DNA from: Pseudidiomarina aquimaris
Lineage (GTDB): Bacteria; Pseudomonadota; Gammaproteobacteria; Enterobacterales; Alteromonadaceae
DNA length: 64,000 bases
Direction: 5' to 3'
Assembly: GCF_003987395.1 (NCBI RefSeq)
Contig: NZ_PIPT01000004.1
Span: 124,001 to 188,000, forward strand
Part shown: piece after piece, positions 25,754 through 35,211 of the stretch
Position numbering within the stretch: position 1 is the stretch's first letter
Layout: each line of letters begins with the position of its first letter
The notes under the pieces: generated by a model
Seen by the model: the letters and a program-made list of their open reading frames with translations, nothing else
The model's database searches: none
Told to the model about the DNA's origin: nothing
Translations under genes and position numbers: made by a program

Positions 25754-27835
25754 TCATGCTTGGGCGTAGTGGTCTCGACGGGGTAACCAGCGCTGAATCA
25801 ATGCTTCCGAGGTTTCACGGTAATCACTCCATAAGTGCTGCGCAAGCGACTGCGCCTCATCCAGCAATTCACTGTGTTTCATTACGTCGGCAACCTTCAT
25901 TTCGGTCACTCCCGTTTGCCGCTGACCTAGGAGTTCGCCAGGACCACGCAGCTCGAGGTCGCGTTGGGCAATGACAAAGCCATCGTTACTATCACGCAAC
26001 ACGCCCAAGCGCTGTGTGGCGGTTTTTGACAAGGGCGCGTGATAGAGCAGCACACAGTGACTCGCGACCGCGCCACGCCCCACGCGACCACGGAGCTGAT
26101 GTAACTGCGCCAAGCCCAAGCGCTCGGGATTTTCAATAATCATCAAACTAGCATTTGGTACGTCAACGCCCACTTCAATCACCGTGGTAGCCACCAATAA
26201 ATCCAGTTCATGCGCTTTGAAGGCCTGCATCACCGCTTCTTTTTCTGCGCTTTTCAAGCGCCCGTGTACCAAGCCAATACGTAAATCTGGTAATGCCGCT
26301 GCAAGCTGGTTCGCGGTGTCTTCCGCCGCTTGGCATTGCAAAGCTTCTGACTCTTCAATCAAGGTACAGACCCAGTAAGCTTGCCGCTTTTCTTCGGTAC
26401 AAACTTTATGCACACGCTCCACCACTTGCTCGCGCCGGGTATCTGGCACCGCGACTGTGGTCACGGGTGTGCGTCCAGGCGGTAGCTCATCGATGACTGA
26501 CGTCGCCAAGTCAGCATAGGCCGTCATTGCTAACGTACGCGGAATCGGCGTCGCGGTCATGATCAGCTGATGCGGTTGGAAGCCTTGCTGTACGCCCTTT
26601 TCACGTAGCTCAAGACGTTGATGCACACCAAAGCGATGTTGTTCGTCGATAATCACCAGTGACAAATTGTGATAATCCACATCGGCTTGAAACAGTGCGT
26701 GGGTACCGACAACCAGTTGCGTCTGCCCAGTCTTCAGCGTCGCTAACACCTCGTTGCGCTGCTTACTGGTTTGTTTTCCGGCCAACCAGCCGACTTCAAT
26801 ACCTAAAGGCGCAAACCATTGGCGGAAGGTTAAAGCATGTTGCTCAGCAAGAATTTCAGTCGGTGCCATCAACGCCACTTGATAGCCTTGCCCAATGGCT
26901 GTTAAAGCTGCAAGCGCCGCCACTAACGTCTTACCCGAACCTACGTCACCTTGCACTAAGCGCATCATCGGAATCGGCTGCGCTAAATCTTGTTGGATTT
27001 CCTGCACCACTCGTTGCTGTGCCTTGGTTGGCTGAAAAGGCAGTTGCTGCAAAAAGGCCGACTCTAAGTCACTATTCGGCTGCAGTGGCCGCGCGTGGTG
27101 TTGCTGCTTCAAGCTGCGCAGTTTTAGTAGGCTCAATTGGTGGGCCACCAACTCTTCCATCGCCAGCCGCAGCTGCGCTGGATGCGTACCTTCTTGCAAC
27201 TGGCTCAAATGCACATCAAGAGGCGGGCGGTGCAACAATCTAATAGCGGCACTCAACTCCATCCCGTTGGGCCTAAGCTGCTCTGGCAAAAGCTCCGGTA
27301 GTGCTTGTGGCGTAAGGTAAGTAAGCGCTTGCTCGGTGAGTTTGCGTAAAGTCGCTTGCTGCACGCCCTCAGTGGTTGGGTAAACCGGCGTTAGGGATGT
27401 TTCCGCCAATTGCGGAGCCTCGCCCTGCACAATTTTATACTCCGGATGGATCATATCCGGTCCCTGCATGCCCCGGCGTACTTCACCGAAAAGTTGCAAC
27501 TGCGTACCTTGGGCAAATTGCTTCAACTGCGCGGCACTAAACTGAAAAAACACCAGATTCAGACCACCGCTGGCATCACGCACATTCACCTTGAGCATGC
27601 GGCGGCGGCCATAGACCACATCCGCTTTTACCACATGCGCAATCACCGTGGCGGTGGTACCCGGCTGCAATGCCGCAATCGGGTAAATCCGCGAGCGGTC
27701 TTCATAGCGCAATGGAAGGTGCAGCAGCACGTCTTGGATCGTCGCCAGCCCCAACTTAGTGAGGCGTTCTTGCAGCTTCGGCCCTACCCCTTTGAGCACT
27801 GAAACTGGTATACGATGCAGGCCCGCTGCTGCCAT
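25754..27835 (-). CDS. recG: RecG, ATP-dependent DNA branch-migration helicase
   Basis: RecG remodels stalled forks and Holliday junctions. The 693-residue protein is full length. It has the wedge OB-fold N-terminal domain (to about 270), Walker A VQGDVGSGKT (about 296-305), the DEQH box IIDEQHRFG, TATPIPRTL, and the C-terminal GRVGRG and TRG-like region QRDLELRGPGELLGQRQTG used to couple ATP use to branch migration. It begins one base after the trmH stop, so trmH-recG form a pair as in E. coli, but here they are separated from spoT. Confidence 0.97.
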   Translation of the reverse strand: MAAAGLHRIPVSVLKGVGPKLQERLTKLGLATIQDVLLHLPLRYEDRSRIYPIAALQPGTTATVIAHVVKADVVYGRRRMLKVNVRDASGGLNLVFFQFSAAQLKQFAQGTQLQLFGEVRRGMQGPDMIHPEYKIVQGEAPQLAETSLTPVYPTTEGVQQATLRKLTEQALTYLTPQALPELLPEQLRPNGMELSAAIRLLHRPPLDVHLSQLQEGTHPAQLRLAMEELVAHQLSLLKLRSLKQQHHARPLQPNSDLESAFLQQLPFQPTKAQQRVVQEIQQDLAQPIPMMRLVQGDVGSGKTLVAALAALTAIGQGYQVALMAPTEILAEQHALTFRQWFAPLGIEVGWLAGKQTSKQRNEVLATLKTGQTQLVVGTHALFQADVDYHNLSLVIIDEQHRFGVHQRLELREKGVQQGFQPHQLIMTATPIPRTLAMTAYADLATSVIDELPPGRTPVTTVAVPDTRREQVVERVHKVCTEEKRQAYWVCTLIEESEALQCQAAEDTANQLAAALPDLRIGLVHGRLKSAEKEAVMQAFKAHELDLLVATTVIEVGVDVPNASLMIIENPERLGLAQLHQLRGRVGRGAVASHCVLLYHAPLSKTATQRLGVLRDSNDGFVIAQRDLELRGPGELLGQRQTGVTEMKVADVMKHSELLDEAQSLAQHLWSDYRETSEALIQRWLPRRDHYAQA

Positions 27836-27836
27836 A

Positions 27837-28517
27837 TTAATTCGTCCTTACCGCTTGCCACCAAGCATCATCGGCTACAATTTGCCCCTGCGCATCAAGT
27901 TCAGGATAAGGGAGCTTTTTACGCCGACAAATCTTGGCAAAAATCGGGTGCCCGCCCTCAAACAGCACGCGATGGCGTTCGGCGGCCGACAGTTGCGGTC
28001 GTTCGTACATTCCCGCATTTTCACGTTGCCGCTGCGCCTCGTATAAAATCGCCGCAGCCGCCACCGAAACATTCAGTGATTGGGCCATGCCTACCATCGG
28101 AATCACAACATGGTGGTCGGCAAGTTCGAGCGCTTGTTCCGACACACCATGCTTTTCTTGCCCGAAAATAATTGCCGTCGGCTGAGTGTAATCCACCTGC
28201 CGAAAATCTACCGCAGTGGCCGACAAATGGGTGACGAGCACCTGCTTCCCTTCTTGCTTGAGCTGCGCTATGGCATCAGTGGTACTGTCATGATGATTGA
28301 CTTTGACCCATTGCTGCGAGCCCATGGCTGTGCCACCTTTGATTTTTCCCTTGCGGTCAAACCAGATGGCATGTACTTCGTGCAGGCCCACGGCATCTGC
28401 GGTACGGATAAGTGCCGATAAGTTATGGTTTTTGTGGACACTCTCGAGACAGAGCGTAAGATCGGGTTGGCGCCGATCGAGTAATGCATTAATGCGAGCA
28501 AAGCGTTCCGGTGACAT
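27837..28517 (-). CDS. trmH: TrmH, tRNA (Gm18) 2'-O-methyltransferase
   Basis: TrmH methylates the ribose of G18 in tRNAs. The 226-residue SPOUT protein closely follows E. coli TrmH (229): MSPERFARINALLDRRQPDLTLCLE, VHKNHNLSALIRTADAVG (motif 1 with catalytic Arg), AIIFGQEKHGVSEQALELAD (motif 2) and IPMVGMAQSLNVSVAAAAILYE (motif 3, knot). It heads the trmH-recG pair. The upstream region to the divergent gene at 28637 carries an inverted repeat of the family also found at 35.15 kb. Confidence 0.95.
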   Translation of the reverse strand: MSPERFARINALLDRRQPDLTLCLESVHKNHNLSALIRTADAVGLHEVHAIWFDRKGKIKGGTAMGSQQWVKVNHHDSTTDAIAQLKQEGKQVLVTHLSATAVDFRQVDYTQPTAIIFGQEKHGVSEQALELADHHVVIPMVGMAQSLNVSVAAAAILYEAQRQRENAGMYERPQLSAAERHRVLFEGGHPIFAKICRRKKLPYPELDAQGQIVADDAWWQAVRTN

Positions 28518-28531
28518 AGTAAACCCAAAAG

Positions 28532-28622
28532 CGTTGTTTGATGTTCGCTGTTCGCACGCTCGCCTGCGCTCGCTCTTTGTTTAAACCAACAACAAACAGC
28601 GAATAGCGAACAACGGTTTTTA
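28532..28622. repeat. Intergenic inverted repeat, copy A
   Basis: Two 21-base arms (28532-28552 and 28595-28615), both ending in CGTTGTT/AACAACG, are imperfect complements around a 42-base centre and are followed by GGTTTTTA. The right arm plus tail agrees at 26 of 28 positions with 35184-35211 (copy B). It lies between divergent trmH and the pseudouridine synthase gene, where a terminator is not expected. Confidence 0.6.
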
Positions 28623-28636
28623 GTGAGTATAACGGT

Positions 28637-29278
28637 ATGCGCGAGTTAACCCTAGTATTTCAACATGCTGATTTTTATGCCCTAAACAAACCGGCAGGCG
28701 CCCCCATGCATGCCAACGAGCATGAAATTAGCGTGGTGCACCAACTCGCCCAGCAACTTGACGAACAACTTTGGCCCGCACACCGCCTTGATACCCCTAC
28801 TTCAGGGTTGCTGTTGGTCGCGCGCAATGCCGCGGCGGCAGCAGCTTTGAGTCAGCTATTTGCCGAGCGGCAAATCAACAAAACCTACCTTGCCATTGCG
28901 GCCGGTAAGCCGAAAAAGAAGCAAGGCTGGGTCATCGGTGATATGGAAAAAGCGCGCCGCGGCAACTGGCGGTTGTGTCACAGTAAGCTAAATCCGGCCC
29001 GTACCCAATTTACCAGTACAGCTATTGCGACGGGGTACCGCTTATATGAATTACACCCGCAAACGGGGCGAACCCATCAATTGCGCGTTGCCATGAAGAG
29101 TCTTGGCGTCCCCATTGTTGGTGACAGCCGTTACGGCGGTGAGGCACATGAATACCTGCACCTGCATGCCTGGCGCCTCGCCTTTAGCTATGCTGGGGAG
29201 AATTTTTCGCTGACTGCGCCGGTTCCAGACTACGGTTTGTTCGCGGATGTTGCGACCAAAGCCGTATTGGCAAAATAA
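28637..29278 (+). CDS. RluA-family pseudouridine synthase
   Basis: The enzyme isomerises uridine to pseudouridine in an RNA. The 213-residue protein lacks the S4 domain and matches the short RluA/TIGR01621 type. Motif I is NKPAGAPMHANE (residues 18-29), motif II with the catalytic aspartate is HRLDTPTSGLLLVAR (about 51-65), and motif III is LHPQTGRTHQLRVAMKSLG (about 138-156). Which RNA site it modifies cannot be told from the sequence. It appears to be a single gene preceded by the intergenic repeat at 28532-28622 and followed 56 bases later by the M20 peptidase gene. Confidence 0.87.
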   Translation: MRELTLVFQHADFYALNKPAGAPMHANEHEISVVHQLAQQLDEQLWPAHRLDTPTSGLLLVARNAAAAAALSQLFAERQINKTYLAIAAGKPKKKQGWVIGDMEKARRGNWRLCHSKLNPARTQFTSTAIATGYRLYELHPQTGRTHQLRVAMKSLGVPIVGDSRYGGEAHEYLHLHAWRLAFSYAGENFSLTAPVPDYGLFADVATKAVLAK

Positions 29279-29334
29279 TCGACAAAGAGGCATACTCAAA
29301 TCACTCTAAATATAACTTGGATAGGTGATGGGTC

Positions 29335-30639
29335 ATGTCTAAAATTTCTGCGTTTGCAAAACTTACCGTAGCCTGCTGTGCGACATTAGCTGTCGCACCA
29401 ATGCCTCTGCTCGCCGCAGATGAGCCGGTACGTATCTCCGCCGAACTCGAGCAACAGGTCATTGAGTGGCGTCGTGATCTGCACCAACATCCTGAGCTCA
29501 GTAATCGCGAGTTCCGTACAGCCAAGGTGGTCGCCGAGCACTTACGTGAACTGGGCCTTGAAGTACAAACCGAAGTGGCGCACACCGGCGTAGTGGGTAT
29601 TTTGAAAGGTGCCAAGCCAGGCCCCGTAGTCGCGTTGCGTGCCGATATGGATGCGCTGCCGGTTACCGAAAAAACCGATGTACCGTTTAAGTCTACTGCA
29701 ACCGCCGAATACCGTGGTGAAGAAGTAGGCGTGATGCACGCTTGCGGGCACGACATGCACGTCGCCATGCTCATGGGCGCAGCTGAACAACTCGCGGCGA
29801 TGCAAAGTGAGCTAGCGGGTACCGTTATGTTCATCTTCCAACCGGCCGAAGAAGGCGCACCCAAAGGTGAAGAAGGCGGTGCTGAGCTGATGTTAGAGCA
29901 AGGCTTGTTTACCGATCTTAAGCCTGACGCGGTGTTTGGCATTCATGTTTGGTCGGCAGGCACCACTGGGCATATCGGCTACCGTTCGGGTCCACTCATG
30001 GCTTCGTCTGACCGCTTTGAGATCAATGTAAAAGGTCGCCAAACGCACGGTTCACGGCCTTGGGGTGGTGTCGACCCTATCGTTGCTGCCGCGCAAATCA
30101 TCAACAACACCCAGACTATTATCAGCCGCCAGGTTGATATCACCAAGGCACCCGCTGTGGTCAGCTTTGGTATTGTCGAAGGTGGCGTGCGTAACAACAT
30201 TATTCCGGACGAAGTTTATCTTGAAGGCACGATTCGCAATTTCGACATGGACAATCGCGCACAAATTTTTGAGAACTTGAAGACCACCGCAGAACACACG
30301 GCGGCAAGCTCGGGTGCCGAAGCCCATGTGCACATTGACGAGGGCTACCCAGTCACCATTAACAATCCAGAGCTCACGGCGCAAATGTTGCCAACGATTG
30401 AGCAAGTGGCGGGTGCTGACAAAGTGAAGGTCAATCCACTAGTCACGGGTGCTGAGGACTTTTCATTTTATGCCCTTGAAGTCCCTGGTCTGTTTGTTTT
30501 CTTAGGCATCACTCCTGAGGACCAAGATCCGGCCACTGCACCTAGCAACCACTCGCCGTACTTTTATGCCGATGAAGATGCGTTGAAAGTCGGTACCGAG
30601 TTATACGTGAACTGGGTGTTCGATTACGCCGGAGAATAA
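29335..30639 (+). CDS. Exported M20D-family amidohydrolase/peptidase
   Basis: A 434-residue hydrolase with a clear Sec signal peptide (cleavage near ...PLLAAD, about residue 27), so it acts in the periplasm. The M20D core shows the metal ligands in RADMDALP, HACGHDMHVAML, PAEEG and the late histidine region near PSNHSPYFYADE; the dimerisation domain carries THGSRPWGGVDPI. Relatives remove acyl groups from N-acyl amino acids (hippurate hydrolase or IAA-amino-acid hydrolase type), so peptide or acyl-amino-acid scavenging is likely. It is 17 bases before the CoA-transferase/GNAT gene and could be its operon partner. Confidence 0.88.
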   Translation: MSKISAFAKLTVACCATLAVAPMPLLAADEPVRISAELEQQVIEWRRDLHQHPELSNREFRTAKVVAEHLRELGLEVQTEVAHTGVVGILKGAKPGPVVALRADMDALPVTEKTDVPFKSTATAEYRGEEVGVMHACGHDMHVAMLMGAAEQLAAMQSELAGTVMFIFQPAEEGAPKGEEGGAELMLEQGLFTDLKPDAVFGIHVWSAGTTGHIGYRSGPLMASSDRFEINVKGRQTHGSRPWGGVDPIVAAAQIINNTQTIISRQVDITKAPAVVSFGIVEGGVRNNIIPDEVYLEGTIRNFDMDNRAQIFENLKTTAEHTAASSGAEAHVHIDEGYPVTINNPELTAQMLPTIEQVAGADKVKVNPLVTGAEDFSFYALEVPGLFVFLGITPEDQDPATAPSNHSPYFYADEDALKVGTELYVNWVFDYAGE

Positions 30640-30656
30640 GTTCAAGGAGGCCAGTC

Positions 30657-32522
30657 ATGACCAGCGCACAGGGTAGCTTATCGGTAGCAGGACAACTCAC
30701 CCATTGGCATCAGCTGTTAAAGTCGGGGAGTCGAATTTTCATTGGCTCTCATGCGGCGGTACCCCACGCGCTCATCAATGACCTCATTGACCACAGCCAG
30801 CACTTGCACGACATCGAAATCGTGCAAGTGTATGCGCTTGGCGACAACAAATGGGCCGAACCAGAGCATACCCAGCAGTTCAAGGTAAACAGCCTGTTTA
30901 TTGGCGGGCCGCAAGTTCGTAAGGCTGTCGCTGAAGGTCGGGCCGATTACACGCCCTGCTTTATGTCGGATATCCCCTATTTGTTTTCCGAAGGCATACT
31001 GCCACTCGACGCTGCTCTGATCATGGTCAGCCCAGCGGACAAATACGGTTATCACTCCCTCGGCGTATCCGTCGACATTGTCTCGTCAGCTCTTAAATCA
31101 GCCAAGAAGGTGATTGCCCAAGTGAACCCGAAAATGCCCGTCACCTTTGGCCAGGCGTTTATCCACAAAGGGCAAATTGATGCTTTCTTCGAGGCCGAAG
31201 AAGATCTACCGGAAATCGAAGCGACCGAACTCGATGCGGTCACCGAACGCATCGGCCAGTATGTTTCGTTATTGATTGACGATGGCGCTACGATTCAGAT
31301 TGGCTTTGGTAATATTTGCGACGCGGTGCTGCGTTACCTTGGTAACCACAAAGATCTTGGCGTACACAGCGAAATGATCACCGATGGCATCATGGAGCTC
31401 ATGCAAAAAGGCGTGATAAATAATCGTAAAAAGACCTATCACCAGCACAAGGCGGTGACCAGCTTCTGTATCGGCAGCAAAGCATTATACGACTTCGTTG
31501 ATGGCAACCCACATATCGGCTTTTATCCGAGCGAATACGTGAACTCGCCTGCGAATATTGCGCGCAACGACAACATGATTTCGATTAACAGTGCTATCGA
31601 GGTGGATTTAACGGGGCAAGTGGTATCAGACTCCATCGGTCATCAGTTCTACAGTGGCATTGGCGGTCATGTCGATTTTAGCCGCGGTGCTTCGATGAGC
31701 AAAGGTGGTAAACCTGTCATCGCGCTACCCTCAACCGCCAAAAATGGCACCATCTCGCGAATCGTGCCGCACCTAACCGAAGGCGTTGGCGTTGCCACTT
31801 CACGCGCGCATGTCTATTACGTGGTAACTGAGTTTGGCGTGGCCTCCTTACGCGGTAAAAGTATTCGTGAACGGGCGCTTGAACTGATTCGCGTGGCCCA
31901 CCCTAAATTCCGCCAGCAGCTGCTCGAAGAAGTCCGCAAACACTATTACGTACCGAATTATCAAACCATCAAATCGGTCGAAGTGCCAGAGCTTGGGAGT
32001 GTCGGTTTTAAAGAGCTCAACATTGACGGTCAATGCTACGACCTGCGCCCGCTCAACCCAAGCGATGAACGGCGGCTGCAAGAGTTTTTCTATTCGCACA
32101 CCAAAGAAACCTTGCAGATGCGTTACAACACTGTGCCGACGCAAATGAGTCGCGAAAAATCCTGTACCTTGGTAAGCGTGGATCAAACCACCGATCTGGC
32201 GTTATGTATCGTGCGGCAAAAAGGCTCAGCGGCGGAGATTCAAGCTGTGGGGCGCTATTACTTTGTGCCGCAAAACAATAGCTGTGAAGTCGCCTTTGTC
32301 ACCCGCGAAATTCACCAAGGCAAAGGCATGGCGAGTCGGCTGTTGGACGAAATGATCCGTATCGCCAAACTCAGATCTATTGATCATATGGTCGCCTATG
32401 TGCGCGCCGAGAATCATAAAATGCTAGCGGTGTTCGAGCGCGCTGGCTTTAAACGATTACCCAGCGAAGAGCCTGGTGAAGTTCATCTGAAGCTACCGCT
32501 CACTTCTAATAACGAGTCGTAA
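30657..32522 (+). CDS. Acetyl-CoA hydrolase/transferase fused to GNAT acetyltransferase
   Basis: The 621-residue protein joins two enzymes. Residues about 15-440 are an acetyl-CoA hydrolase/4-hydroxybutyrate CoA-transferase domain, with IGFGNICDAVL, HSEMITDGIMEL, the GIGGHVDFSRGA substrate loop and the C-terminal hallmark YYVVTEFGVASLRGKSI. Residues about 450-621 are a GNAT domain: the acetyl-CoA loop is EIHQGKGMASRLLDEM and the end is AVFERAGFKR. The fusion suggests that acetyl- or acyl-CoA handled by the first domain is used by the second for acylation of protein or a small molecule. It has a strong AAGGAGG ribosome site. The next gene, one base later, is a deacetylase-family enzyme. Confidence 0.9.
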   Translation: MTSAQGSLSVAGQLTHWHQLLKSGSRIFIGSHAAVPHALINDLIDHSQHLHDIEIVQVYALGDNKWAEPEHTQQFKVNSLFIGGPQVRKAVAEGRADYTPCFMSDIPYLFSEGILPLDAALIMVSPADKYGYHSLGVSVDIVSSALKSAKKVIAQVNPKMPVTFGQAFIHKGQIDAFFEAEEDLPEIEATELDAVTERIGQYVSLLIDDGATIQIGFGNICDAVLRYLGNHKDLGVHSEMITDGIMELMQKGVINNRKKTYHQHKAVTSFCIGSKALYDFVDGNPHIGFYPSEYVNSPANIARNDNMISINSAIEVDLTGQVVSDSIGHQFYSGIGGHVDFSRGASMSKGGKPVIALPSTAKNGTISRIVPHLTEGVGVATSRAHVYYVVTEFGVASLRGKSIRERALELIRVAHPKFRQQLLEEVRKHYYVPNYQTIKSVEVPELGSVGFKELNIDGQCYDLRPLNPSDERRLQEFFYSHTKETLQMRYNTVPTQMSREKSCTLVSVDQTTDLALCIVRQKGSAAEIQAVGRYYFVPQNNSCEVAFVTREIHQGKGMASRLLDEMIRIAKLRSIDHMVAYVRAENHKMLAVFERAGFKRLPSEEPGEVHLKLPLTSNNES

Positions 32523-32523
32523 T

Positions 32524-33441
32524 ATGTCGGTTACCGTATTCAGCCATCCGCAATGTATGCAGCACCAAGTTACGGAAGTGCACCCTGAAGAACCTGCGCG
32601 ATTGAGCGCTATTAATGACCAAATCATCCGCTCTGGACTAGAGTTGGCCATTCAGCAACGTGATGGTGTGAAAGCCAGCCAAGAACAACTCTTTCATGCC
32701 CACAGTGTGGATTACGTAAAGGATGTTTTTGCGCGTGCCCCCAGTGAAGATCATATCTGGCTCGACCCTGATACTCTGATGACCCCAGGCTCACTCGATG
32801 CTGCACTGTACGCAGCAGGATGCGGTATCAGTGCGGTCGATGAAGTGATGCACGGTGAAAACCCGCGCGCCTTCTGCGTGGTGCGACCGCCGGGCCATCA
32901 TGCCTGTTATGACAAGGCGATGGGCTTTTGTATTTTCAACAATATCGCAGTAGCCGCGACCCATGCCCTGAGTGTTCATAACTTAGAGCGCGTGGCTATC
33001 ATCGATTTTGATGTACACCATGGCAACGGAACCGAAGATATTTTCTTTAACGACGAACGGGTGTTGCTGTGCTCCTCGTTTCAGCATCCGTTTTATCCTG
33101 ACACCGGCGCCGACACCATCAGTCCGCATATTATCAACTCACCGATGCCCGCTGGTACCACCGGTGAAACGTGGCGTGAAGAAGTTTGCGCACGCTGGTG
33201 GCCCGCGCTCGAGCGCTTTGAACCGCAACTCATTCTGGTCTCTGCTGGCTTTGATGGACATGCCGAAGACGACATGGGCAACTTCAAGTTACGTGAAGAA
33301 GATTATTTCTGGATAGCGAAAGAATTGAAAACCTACGCTGAGCGCTATTGCTCGGGGCGCGTGGTCGGCATGCTCGAGGGTGGCTACGACCACAGCTCGC
33401 TGGGGCGAAGTGTGGTCGCATTTATCAAAGGCTTAATTTAA
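32524..33441 (+). CDS. Histone-deacetylase-family amidohydrolase
   Basis: A 305-residue zinc amidohydrolase of the HDAC/acetylpolyamine amidohydrolase fold, class II-like. Visible residues: paired histidines in RPPGHHACYDKAMGFC (about residues 120-135), zinc ligands in AIIDFDVHHGNGTED, the third ligand in LVSAGFDGHAEDDMG and the active Tyr region LEGGYDHSSLG. It should remove acyl groups from lysine side chains or polyamines. The ATG is one base after the stop of the CoA-transferase/GNAT gene, so acetylation and deacetylation functions are encoded in one coupled operon. Substrate is unknown. Confidence 0.9.
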   Translation: MSVTVFSHPQCMQHQVTEVHPEEPARLSAINDQIIRSGLELAIQQRDGVKASQEQLFHAHSVDYVKDVFARAPSEDHIWLDPDTLMTPGSLDAALYAAGCGISAVDEVMHGENPRAFCVVRPPGHHACYDKAMGFCIFNNIAVAATHALSVHNLERVAIIDFDVHHGNGTEDIFFNDERVLLCSSFQHPFYPDTGADTISPHIINSPMPAGTTGETWREEVCARWWPALERFEPQLILVSAGFDGHAEDDMGNFKLREEDYFWIAKELKTYAERYCSGRVVGMLEGGYDHSSLGRSVVAFIKGLI

Positions 33442-33444
33442 GGG

Positions 33445-35094
33445 CTAGCTTTCTTGCAGTTGACTGCGGATCAGCTTCTTATCGACCTTGCCGACACTGG
33501 TGCGCGGGATCTCATCGACAACCTTAATGCTATCGGGAATCGCCCACTTCTCGATGTGTCCTTCATCGACAAACTGCTGCATGAATTCGGCCACCGCTTG
33601 CTGGTCCACTTGCGCGCCTTCGCGCACCGTGACCACCGCATGTGGACGCTCACCCCACTCATCATCTGGTAGACCGACCACCGCCGAGAGTTCCACATCA
33701 GGGTGTTGGCTGATTAGGTTTTCAATGTCGAGTGACGACACCCATTCCCCGCCGGTTTTAATGACATCCTTGATGCGGTCGCGGATCTGTAAGGTATAGC
33801 CGCTATCGATACTGCCGACATCGCCGGTGTGCATCCAGCCATTAGCCCACAGCTCGTCGCTCTTTTCTGGCTCGTGCAAATAACCTTGGGTCAACCACGG
33901 CGTGCGTACCACGACCTCACCCATCGCCTGACCGTCATGAGGTAAGAAGCGGCCGTTGTCGTCGATAATACGCATATTCACCAATGGCACTGGCTTACCG
34001 GTACGCACTCGCGTACGTACCTGCTCTTCCAGACTCATGTCATCCGCATCAAGCGGCATCCATGTGGTACTCAACAACGGACACGTCTCAGACATGCCGT
34101 AACCGGTATAAACTTTGATGCCCCGCTCCAGAGCAGCTTTCGCTAAACCTTCGGTCAGCGCACTGCCGCCGATTAACACCTGCCAGCCACTGAAATCAAT
34201 TGCCTTCGCCTTCTCACTACTCAAGATCATCTGCAAAATCGTTGGCACGCAGTGCGAGAAGGTTACTTTCTCGGTCATGTAGAGCTTCAGCAAGGTTGCC
34301 GGTTCATAGCGACCTGGGTACACCTGCTTAAGACCCATCATGGTCGCCACATAAGGCACACCCCAAGCATGCACATGGAACATTGGGGTGATTGGCATGT
34401 ACACGCTCGATGCCTGCATCAGCTGCATGTTGTCGTTCATACTCGTCGTCGCAGACAACGCAAGGGTATGCAAAACTAACTGCCGATGACTGAAGTACAC
34501 ACCTTTCGGATTACCCGTCGTGCCGGTGGTATAGAAGGTTGTCGCAATGGCATTTTCGTCAAAGTCAGGAAAATCGAATTCGGTCAAAGCGCCCGCCAGC
34601 AGACTCTCATAATCACCGATAACTTCCAGCGGCGACTGCGGCGCCTGTGCTTCATCGGTCAACTGAATATAACCTTTCACCGTGGTCAATTGATCTTGTA
34701 CCTTGGCAATCAGCGGCAAAAAGTCGTCGTGCACCAACACCAGATCGTCTTGCGCATGGTTCATGGTGTACACCACCTGCTCCGGCGCTAAGCGCACGTT
34801 CACCGTGTGCAGCACCGCGCCAATCATCGGCACCGCAAAAAAGCACTCAAGATAACGTGGCGTATCCCAATCAAGTACGGCGACGGTATCACCTTCTTTC
34901 ACCCCAGCTTCAGTGAGCACGTTGGCTAAGCGATGCACGCGTTCAATGAACTCAGCGTAGCTAAAGCGCTGGCCATTGTTGCCGCCCACGATTTCGTTAT
35001 CGCCGGCATAACGCTCGGCAGAAAGCAGAAGCTGTTTGATCAGAAGCGGATAGTTATAGGCCTCATCCGCTGGAGAAATCAGTTTTACCGCCAT
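33445..35094 (-). CDS. AMP-forming fatty acyl-CoA ligase
   Basis: The 549-residue protein is a complete member of the ANL superfamily that activates fatty acids to acyl-CoA. Motifs: TTFYTTGTTGNPKGV (P-loop, about residues 176-190), YGMSETCP (about 334), HTGDVGSID (about 424), the hinge IKTGGEWVSS and the C-terminal catalytic lysine in SVGKVDKKLI. Overall it resembles medium/long-chain ligases of the AlkK type. It is convergent with the deacetylase gene (3 bases between the stops). The repeat region at 35103-35211 lies immediately upstream and reaches close to the ribosome site. Confidence 0.9.
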   Translation of the reverse strand: MAVKLISPADEAYNYPLLIKQLLLSAERYAGDNEIVGGNNGQRFSYAEFIERVHRLANVLTEAGVKEGDTVAVLDWDTPRYLECFFAVPMIGAVLHTVNVRLAPEQVVYTMNHAQDDLVLVHDDFLPLIAKVQDQLTTVKGYIQLTDEAQAPQSPLEVIGDYESLLAGALTEFDFPDFDENAIATTFYTTGTTGNPKGVYFSHRQLVLHTLALSATTSMNDNMQLMQASSVYMPITPMFHVHAWGVPYVATMMGLKQVYPGRYEPATLLKLYMTEKVTFSHCVPTILQMILSSEKAKAIDFSGWQVLIGGSALTEGLAKAALERGIKVYTGYGMSETCPLLSTTWMPLDADDMSLEEQVRTRVRTGKPVPLVNMRIIDDNGRFLPHDGQAMGEVVVRTPWLTQGYLHEPEKSDELWANGWMHTGDVGSIDSGYTLQIRDRIKDVIKTGGEWVSSLDIENLISQHPDVELSAVVGLPDDEWGERPHAVVTVREGAQVDQQAVAEFMQQFVDEGHIEKWAIPDSIKVVDEIPRTSVGKVDKKLIRSQLQES

Positions 35095-35144
35095 AAAAAC
35101 CTCGCTGTTTGCTGTTCGATGTTTGATGTTCGATAAACACAGAT

Positions 35145-35211
35145 CGTTGTTAGCTGTTTGATGTTTGTTTTAAACGAAGAGCGAACATCAAATAGCGAAC
35201 AACGGTTTTTA
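35145..35211. repeat. Intergenic inverted repeat, copy B
   Basis: Arms at 35145-35165 and 35184-35204 (21 bases each) are imperfect complements with an 18-base centre, again bounded by CGTTGTT and AACAACG and followed by GGTTTTTA. The tail ends exactly before the stop codon of the gene at 35212. Degenerate GTTTGATGTTCG-like units continue left to about 35103. Confidence 0.6.

Noticed and set aside
26659-27243. 194-codon plus-strand open frame
   Set aside because: Shadow of recG; low-complexity Ala/Ser composition with no motif.
35103-35211. Possible insertion sequence remnant
   Set aside because: Too short, no transposase fragment and no target-site duplication visible; treated as an intergenic repeat.
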